From assembly GCF_002776525.5 (NCBI RefSeq), contig NC_045441.1, forward strand, positions 113,145,831-113,209,830: DNA of 64,000 nucleotides. Direction: 5' to 3'. Below are positions 57,052-64,000 of this stretch, piece by piece. The notes under the pieces were generated by a model, which was not told the DNA's origin, did not search any database, and worked only from the letters and a program-made list of their open reading frames with translations. Numbering within the stretch: position 1 is the first letter of the stretch; each line of letters starts with the position of its first letter. The translations under genes were made by a program, and so were the position numbers. This stretch comes from Piliocolobus tephrosceles (Eukaryota > Chordata > Mammalia > Primates > Cercopithecidae).

Positions 57052-57645
57052 TGTAAACCAAAAAGTATCTGAGACAGGTCTCAAAACATTTAGCAAGTTT
57101 ATTTTGCTAAGGCTGTGGACACACCTGTGACGCAGCCTCAGGAGGTCCTGACGTGTTCCCAAGTTGGTCCGGGTACAGCTTGCTTTTACACATTTTAAGG
57201 AGAAGTGAGACATTACTCAGTATGTGTAAGATGTACATTGGTTTGGTCTGGCAGGGCGGGACAACTCGAGGTGGGAGCCACCAGGTCATAAGTAGATAAG
57301 AGACAAAAGGTGGCATTCTTTTGAGTCCTTGATCAGCTTTCCATTGAATATACAATTTAGTCTGACTCAGGGAATCTGCATTTTTACATAAACAATAGGT
57401 CAGAGGAAGCAATCAGATATGCATGTCTCAGGTGAACCTCAGTGGGATGACTTTGAATTCTATCTGTCCTTTGTTCATGAGGAATTCCCTTGTGGGCAAA
57501 CTGTGAGGGAGGTGTGTAGCTTTTTATCTTTGTAGCTAGCTCATTTAGGAATAAAATGGGAAGCAGTTTGCCTGACATAGTTCCCAGGTTGACTTTTTCC
57601 TTGGCTTCGTAATTTGGGCCTCCCAAGGTTTATTTTTCTTTCACA
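57052..57645 (-). mobile_element. LTR of a second retrovirus (MER21-like), minus strand
   Basis: The minus strand starts 'TGTGAAAGAAAAATAAACCT', has 'CCTTAAAATGTGTAAAAGCA' (TATA-like region), 'TTAGCAAAATAAACTTGC' (poly(A) signal), and ends 'GATACTTTTTGGTTTACA'. Immediately 5' of it on the minus strand is a polypurine run (AAAAGAAAAGGGGAAAA, plus 57646-57662), so this is a 3' LTR and the interior lies at higher coordinates. The family name is from memory. Confidence 0.8.
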
Positions 57646-58813
57646 TTTTCCCCTTTTCTTTTAAAAGTCTTTCAGAAAAAGCATTTTAGATGAAAATGGG
57701 CCCCTAGTGTCAGGTTACGTCTCATCCCTTGTGGCTAGAACAGTTTATTCCTAGACAGGAAGGTCCCACATTATTAGGAAAGCTCATTTTTAGCAGGTTG
57801 TGAAATCTCACGTTTTACAGAAAGAATATAGGGAGAGGAAGGGAGAAAAACAACAAAAACAAAGAAGTGAGCAATACTGGAAAATTGATACAGATATTAT
57901 TACTCTGAAGTTTGTGAATCAGTAGGCTGGTATGAAAGTGGTTTATGTATGTAAATAGGTTCCTGTCATTTTCTTCTAAAGTTTAAGTTGTCTAGCTTCA
58001 GTCTGCAGGACTTTAAGAAAGCACAGCTTAATTTTTAGTGATTTCAAATCAGGAAAAATGGGGAAAAAAAGGAATAGAAGAAAAAAGAGAATAGATTATT
58101 TTGTAGACCAGTAGTCAAGAAAAATTTTAGAATTCAGTCCAAACTGTAAGTTCAGTCCAAATAATAAAAATTGAAAAATATTTGGCAAGACTAAAATCTA
58201 ACAACAGGTGTACTATAGTTATTTATTTACTGCCTGAGAGACCTTTTTTCTAAAGTGTAGCTTAAAACAAAGGTCTCTGAGATAGTTTGAAACACATTTT
58301 TTCTTCCTCCAGTCCTATTTTCACTAAAGATAAGTTATAAGAAAAATTCAGCTGCAAAATAAGTTTTAGTCTTATTATACTTGACCATAAAGGCCTGACA
58401 GTATATGCATAAAATCGGCAAGAATAATTGTTTCTTTTTTAAAAAAATTGGCTTTGCTGAAACTTTATTCCATAGGGAATCTCAGATTTGACTTTAATGC
58501 CTTAAGCCCAGCCTATGCCTACAAATATCTGTATTAATGGAGTAAATTCCTCACCTCTAGGTCCCAAGGAATCTTGGGGCTCCTGGGATTGTCAGAAAGT
58601 GACACTCTTTACTTGCCATAGGTCAGGAACCTGTACAGGGACTGTGTAGACAAGATATAAGACCAGCTTTCTGAAGGAGCTTTATTGCTCTTTAATTCAA
58701 CTTTGATTCCTTAAAGGAGTCTGTATCTAAAATAATTCACTTCCAGTAAAAAAACTTTGGTAAAATAACTAGTGTCTACAATTATGTCCTGTTACAAAAG
58801 AAAACAGATTCTT

Positions 58814-59093
58814 GGCCGGGCGCGGTGGCTCAAGCCTGTAATCCTAGCACTTTGGGAGGCCGAGACGGGCGTATCACGAGGTCAGGAGATCTAGACTATC
58901 CTGGCTAACATGGTGAAACCCCGTCTCTACTAAAAAATACAAAAAACTAGCCGGACGAGGTGGCGGGCGCCTGTAATCCCAGCTACTCGGGAGGCTGAGG
59001 CAGGAGAATGGCGTGAATCCGGGAGGCGGAGCTTGCAATGAGCTGAGATCCGGCCACTGCACTCCAGCCGACAGAGTGAGACTCTGTCTCAAA

Positions 59094-59113
<20 letters not shown>
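58814..59113 (+). mobile_element. Old World monkey AluY (AluYR/AluMac type), plus strand
   Basis: It begins 'GGCCGGGCGCGGTGGCTCAA' 'GCCTG', with 'GAGACGGGCG', 'AAAAACTAGCCGGACGAGGT', 'GAGATCCGGCCACTGC', and 'CCAGCCGACAGAG' (a small deletion). It has a nearly intact A tail and an 18-bp target duplication ending GAAAACAGATTCTT (58796-58813, recurring at about 59127-59141). It is a young insertion. Confidence 0.95.
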
Positions 59114-59126
<13 letters not shown>

Positions 59127-60248
59127 AGAAAACAGATTCTTATTATACTTATGCAAATAACTATATTGCTATAAGTTAAGCATACTTGCAACTAGTTTCC
59201 AAATTTTGGAGAAATCTGGTAGAGAGAAATATGCTCCAAATTTTGTTTATAGGCATGTACTTTACTCAATTACTAAAAGCTGTAAATATTTCAAAAGAAA
59301 AATTTTTCTCACCTCTGATAAATGAAGGATCAGCAACATTTTAAGCAAAAAGTAATAAAAGGATTTATTTCAGTCTTCCATGGGGTTTAGTCTATGCAGT
59401 TAACTCCTGTTCTGCTTGATATTCATGAACATTTCAGCTCTCCTTAAGAATCTTGGAAGTTTTTCCTCTATTCTAGTGTCACAATCTCCATAGTTATCAG
59501 AAACCTGTCTTCAAGAGCACCTGTCAGAGTCCTGTGCTGGTTATAATGCCACCTTTTGAAAAGGATAGAAATAAAACTGAATGACAAAAGTCTTAGAACA
59601 GTCATAGTTAAATACACAGTTTACAAAAAAATTGGTTACTTCTGTGAAATACAACAATTTCACATAAAAATCATAATTATTACTGATAACATATGCTAAG
59701 ATGTATTAGAAGCACAGGAATTTCATACAACTCCAGAACACACACTAATAACACATTTATGTAAATATAATTCAAAGAAGGTTAAACATTGTTTCATATT
59801 TGACAATGCTTCCTGTATGATTTTATTATATCAAATAAACCAAATATCTCTTATAAACTTTAGGGAACTAATATCAATAAATTTATGAGGACCAAAATTA
59901 GAATTTGATTTTGGAAAATTTTTTAAATATAAAATGTTTAGAACACTTGATATTACAAAATAGGATCACAGTCATTATAAAGTAAGTCATTTATTTAGCC
60001 AAAATGATAACTCAAAGATTAAAAAAACAAAAGCAGAAACCTCTGTCTTTGAGAGAGGAGACTTAATTTCCCAAACAGTAAGCCTTAATGAAGACAGAAG
60101 GAGGTCAATTAAATATGTCTCTCAAATCTTATAAACTGCCTATAAAACTTTAATTATCTTGACCATAAGATATGATTTCCATAAGCCTTTTTGTAACCTT
60201 TATAATCTTTTATTAAGAAGTGGATTAATGCTCCAAGAAAATCTTGTT

Positions 60249-60555
60249 GGCCAGGTGCTGTGGCTCACGCCTGTAATCCCAGCACTTTGGGAAGCCAAGG
60301 CGGGTGGATCATGAGGTCAGGAGATCAAGGCCATCCTGGCTAACATGGTGAAACCCCATCTCTACTAAAAATACAAAAAATTAGCCGGGCGAGGTGGCGG
60401 GCACCTGTAGTCCCAGCTACTCAGGAGGTTGAGGCAGGAGAATGGCATGAACCCGGGAGGCGGAGCTTGCAGTGAGCCAAGATCACACCACTGCACTCCA
60501 GTCTAGGGGACAGAGTGAGACTCCGTTTCAAAAAAAAATTAAAAAAATAAAAAAT
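60249..60555 (+). mobile_element. AluY, plus strand, exact 14-bp duplication
   Basis: It begins 'GGCCAGGTGCTGTGGCTCAC'. Y-type words are 'GGAGCTTGCAGTGAGCCAAG' and 'GGCACCTGTAGTCCCAG'. AAGAAAATCTTGTT flanks it exactly (60235-60248 and 60556-60569). Confidence 0.95.
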
Positions 60556-60569
60556 AAGAAAATCTTGTT

Positions 60570-61077
60570 AATCTAACACAGAGGTCCATATTCTGATCTT
60601 GCCTCAGCGTGCCTTCAACATTAATGGTTAATTTATAGAGAAACTGAACTGATTTTCTCTCAAAATCAGCCCTTATGATCTCACATGCCTAGCTCTTCTG
60701 CTGTAGTCCCTAGCACTTGAATTGAATAGTTTTAGTTTCTGGCCCTGTGTCTCATGAACACAGTTTATTTTGATTGGCATCTTCTACTGGGTCTGAAGAT
60801 GAGGCTTTAACTGCTGTCAGTGTTTAAGATTTAGCAAGATTTGGGGTCCTTTTTTGAGTCAGAAGTCAAAGCTCTGTACTCAATGACACAAGGACTGTAA
60901 AAGCACATGCAGAAAGTTACAGGGATGTAATAACCTTAATTAAATAAAAATTTAATCTCAGTTTTTTCCTAAGCAAACCCAAACTTAATAATAATGACAG
61001 AGAAATTTTTTTGATAAAATGTAAAATCTGTTTGTTAGGCCCAGTTACCGAAAGGCAAAAGAAAAGACCTTCTGCAT
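60570..61077. other. Non-coding sequence between two AluYs
   Basis: It may belong to the second retroviral interior. Nothing specific is recognised. Confidence 0.4.
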
Positions 61078-61385
61078 GCCGGGCGCGGTGGCTCAAGCCT
61101 GTAATCCCAGCACTTTGGGAGGCCGAGACAGGTGGATCAGGAGGTCAGGAGATCAAGACCATCCTGGCTAACACAGTGAAACCCTGTCTCTACTAAAAAA
61201 TACAAAAAAACTAGCCAGGCGAGGTGGCAAGTGCCTGTAGTCCCAGCTACTTGGGAGGCTGAGGCAGGAGAATGGCGTAAACCCCGGAGGCGGAGCTTGC
61301 AGTGAGCTGAGATCCGGCCACTGCACTCCAGCCTAGGCGACAGAGAGAGACTCCGTCTCAAAAAAAAAAAAAAAACAACAACGAA
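61078..61385 (+). mobile_element. Old World monkey AluY (AluYR/AluMac type), plus strand
   Basis: It begins 'GCCGGGCGCGGTGGCTCAAG' 'CCTG', with 'GAGACAGGTGG', 'AAAAAACTAGCCAGGCGAGG', 'GGCGTAAACCCCGG' and 'GAGATCCGGCCACTGC'. The target duplication AAAAGAAAAGACCTTC-GCA is on both sides (about 61057-61075 and 61386-61404, one mismatch). It is a young insertion. Confidence 0.95.
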
Positions 61386-64000
61386 AAAAGAAAAGACCTT
61401 CAGCAATGTGACTGCTGTTCATTTAGACAATCTTCACGTCAGACCTAATGAGAACAGTACTTCAATTAATTAGACATAGGAGGTGCTTCCTGAGCAGTTT
61501 AAAGCCAAGAGCACAGAATATTATGTTGGAAGAAAACTTTTCCTTTAGACCTTCAAGATAAAACATTATTAGCATCAGGCCAAAACAATTATGACCCAAA
61601 GAAAAAACTTACAGTAGCTGAAAACGAATTGAAGGAAAGAATTATTATTTCAGTCCATTTAAAAGGGGAGAGAGACCTGAAAACACCGAGATGCAGTAAA
61701 AGTTGAACTTTGCATACAAAAAATTATAAAGTCTTGTAATTTTATTGAGTAAAGCAGTACCTTAAGAAAATCTCATTATTCTAACTAATTATTTAGCATA
61801 TAAATGAGGTTTTAAAAATATTGAATATAGACAACTTGATCATATAAAAGTTTTTTCTTTTCATAAACCCTCTTATTATGACTTACACAGACCATTCATG
61901 ACATGTTTGAACATGGTTGTCCTGAACATCCCTCTTTCTTTAACAACCAGTCATTTTATTCTGGCACAAAAATTTAGCATACAAGATTGTTTTGCATATA
62001 AAATTATTTTTCTTTAAGCTTTCTTACCAAAAATACTACTTTATTTCTTTAACTTTCTTTACATCTCTCTTATTTCCAGGTTAGTTTTACCTTGTTTTAT
62101 ACATAACCTTTAAAAAAGCTTTGAATTAGACAAAAAGTATTCATCTTTTAACAAGAACACATCTTTTTTTTTTTTTTTAGAAAGAATGTTTCCTACTCTA
62201 CATACTTTTTAATTGGAAAATACCCATTTAATAAAATATCTATTATTTAATTTAATATAACTTTAGGTTCTAAATTATGATATTTGTCTACAAGTATTTA
62301 TCCCGTTACATCTACCCAATTATTTTATTTTAATAGTTTACCTGGATTATTCATGAAAACTGTGATAGTAATCATTTAAGGTTATTTCCCTGTCATCAAT
62401 TTACAGCATGTGAATTTCAGGAGTTTACCTAAGTAAGAACCTTAAGAGTAAATATGTGGTTATTTTACTAACTAATTCAAGATTTAGCTGTTTTCATTAA
62501 ACCAATATTAGCATTTTATTTATGCAAAATTATACAAGCAAAGATCATTCCATTTTGGGCTGAGTTTATCATTTAATTACCCTTAGGACAATGTTGACAC
62601 CTTCTGAAAGGGATAAGGGATAAGTATGAAATCTCTTGACCAATAAATGCAAACAAAAATATACACTGACAATTTTTAAGACATTTCTAATACTACTTAC
62701 TAATAATTTTAAAACTAGCTTATGAAAGGTTTTACTTAAGTCATGTGAACTTGAAAAGCATTTGGAATTATTGTTTCATTTATAAGTACTCCTTAACTTT
62801 AAACCCAATTTGGTAACTTGTGGCCAAAAACGTAACAAAATATGTGTACATACACACAAACACACATACACACTCATACACACAAAGATCCTACAGCTTT
62901 TACTTCAGAAATCTAGCCATGAGATATTAATGGAAACCCATTGGTTTGCAAAACAATAACAAAAATGTTTGTATGAGAACAGTGGATTTCATCTCAGTAG
63001 GAAAGTAACAGCAGACAAAGCAGGCAGGAAAAAAAAACAGAGATAGAGAATTTAGGAACTTTATAGCTGCAGGTTGACCTTAGGGCTCTGAATTTTCCTT
63101 GACATAATTTGCCTGTAAGTATAAAATGTGCACAAGAACAGTCCTAATGTGTAACCAGCTTGAGTATTAGAAAACCTAGCATGCCCTTCCATTTATACTG
63201 CCCCTTGCAAGTAGAGACATCATAAAACCAAACAGGGTGCCTGAGAGGAGGTCACCTCCTTGTCTTTCCTCATTCTTAGATGATTTGTTTCTTGCATTTT
63301 TTTCTTAAAAGGAGGAACTTAGCTGTGACCTAAGGTTTGGCATGTGGGAGTCCAAGTGTGCTGGTTGTGGGTGGGACTCCACATTGTACCACTACTGAGT
63401 CATTTCTGCCCTCTTATTGTTGCAATTTCTCTCTCTAGAGGTCTAGCACCTCTGCGTGAGCTCAAAGTGTGAAGTGGTCAGCTTCCATGTGCACTTACTG
63501 GATGAGCCTTTTTAAACTAATTTTGTTGGTGGTTCCCTATAAGGCCACTACATGTCACAGGGGGTTAACCCCTAGACACTCCAACTTGGCCCCTGGTACC
63601 CAGAGGTGCTTTTTGTCTGGGAACTTGAGAGAGCAAAATGCCCTTTCTCTTCAGAGCTGAGAAAAGTCAGTCTCTCATTTATCAGTGACAATGACAGTTC
63701 AGGTTCTCACGGAAAAGCACAGTCAAGCCAATTTAGACTAATTTTGTGAGTAAAGGTAATGAAAAAGATTCTTCAGAATGCATCTCTGAATTAGAATTAG
63801 GATCCTAAACAACAACTTCCTAGGAGAAAAAAAAAAAAAAAATCAGTGAAGGCTACTTCCTGTAACTGTCCTCAGCCAGCTTTAACTTTGTTAGCTTTTG
63901 TCCACCATTACACATGCCAAGGTCAAATCCTTTCACAGTACAAGGTAATCTTTGGTACCCTCCAAAGCCAAAGAGGTCAGATAATGCAAATACAGGAAAG

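Larger units (their letters stand above)
57646..64000 (-). mobile_element. Possible degenerate interior of the second retrovirus
   Basis: This is inferred from the adjoining 3' LTR and polypurine tract. No gag or pol motif is readable in what I translated, and no second LTR is seen before the window ends. It carries three AluY-type insertions. The plus strand has T-rich runs (62164-62179), an (AC)n patch (about 62846-62885) and an A-run (63825-63842). The 5' limit is unknown and part of this may be ordinary unique DNA. Confidence 0.4.

Noticed and set aside
1..64000. tRNA, snRNA, CRISPR, operon or bacterial-type elements
   Set aside because: Nothing with the needed structure was seen. The window is ordinary primate chromosomal DNA.

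Overview
This window is nuclear DNA of a primate, and most likely of an Old World monkey (Cercopithecidae). It holds 22 Alu-derived elements, THE1/MST, MLT2, L1, MIR, L2 and Tigger copies. Two Alu elements (58814-59113 and 61078-61385) carry the combination 'GGCTCAAGCCTG', 'GAGACRGG', 'ACTAGCC..GCGAGGTGGC' and 'GAGATCCGGCC', which I recognise from the cercopithecid AluY lineage (AluYR/AluMac type). No bacterial-style genes, tRNA, rRNA or CRISPR were seen. Nearly all long open frames are Alu, L1 or retroviral shadows.

The only protein-coding gene I can support is the 3' end of HYAL4 on the + strand, a GH56 hyaluronidase-family gene. It has a 90-bp penultimate coding exon (3974-4063) and the last coding exon (5986-6387). 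Together they encode the end of the catalytic barrel, the EGF-like module and a hydrophobic C-terminal tail. Upstream coding exons lie before base 1. In human the next gene downstream on the same strand is SPAM1. The rest of the window is therefore probably the HYAL4-SPAM1 intergenic interval, perhaps reaching the 5' exons of SPAM1, none of which I could identify.

Layout. 1-6.4 kb: HYAL4 introns and exons with Alus and MIRs. 6.4-10.7 kb: sparse, AT-rich sequence. 10.7-11.5 kb: an MLT2-like LTR and an L1 tail. 12.1-15.8 kb: a degenerate L1 ORF2 region (RT motif FADD at 13677) carrying an Alu, a nested L1 tail and a clean 291-bp solo LTR. 15.8-16.4 kb: a class I-type LTR followed by probable degenerate internal sequence. 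20.8-21.8 kb: two independent THE1 solo LTRs. 24.1-28.1 kb: a tandem MST/THE1-type MaLR arranged LTR-internal-LTR-internal. 28.4-38.1 kb: mostly unique DNA, Alus, L2, and one GC-rich promoter-like patch at about 34.0-34.3 kb.

38.195-51.789 kb: one large endogenous retrovirus on the minus strand, inserted into a MIR whose two halves lie at 38.13-38.19 and 51.79-52.0 kb. It still shows gag-, protease-, RT-, integrase- and possibly env-derived sequence, all disabled. It has been bombarded by further LTRs, truncated L1s, Alus and a Tigger element. 52-57 kb: unique DNA with Alus. 57.05-57.65 kb: a second minus-strand LTR preceded by a polypurine tract, so 57.65 kb to the end may be retroviral internal sequence carrying three young Alus.

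Repeat family names come from recognition by eye. Structures (boundaries, target-site duplications, nesting) are read directly from the sequence.
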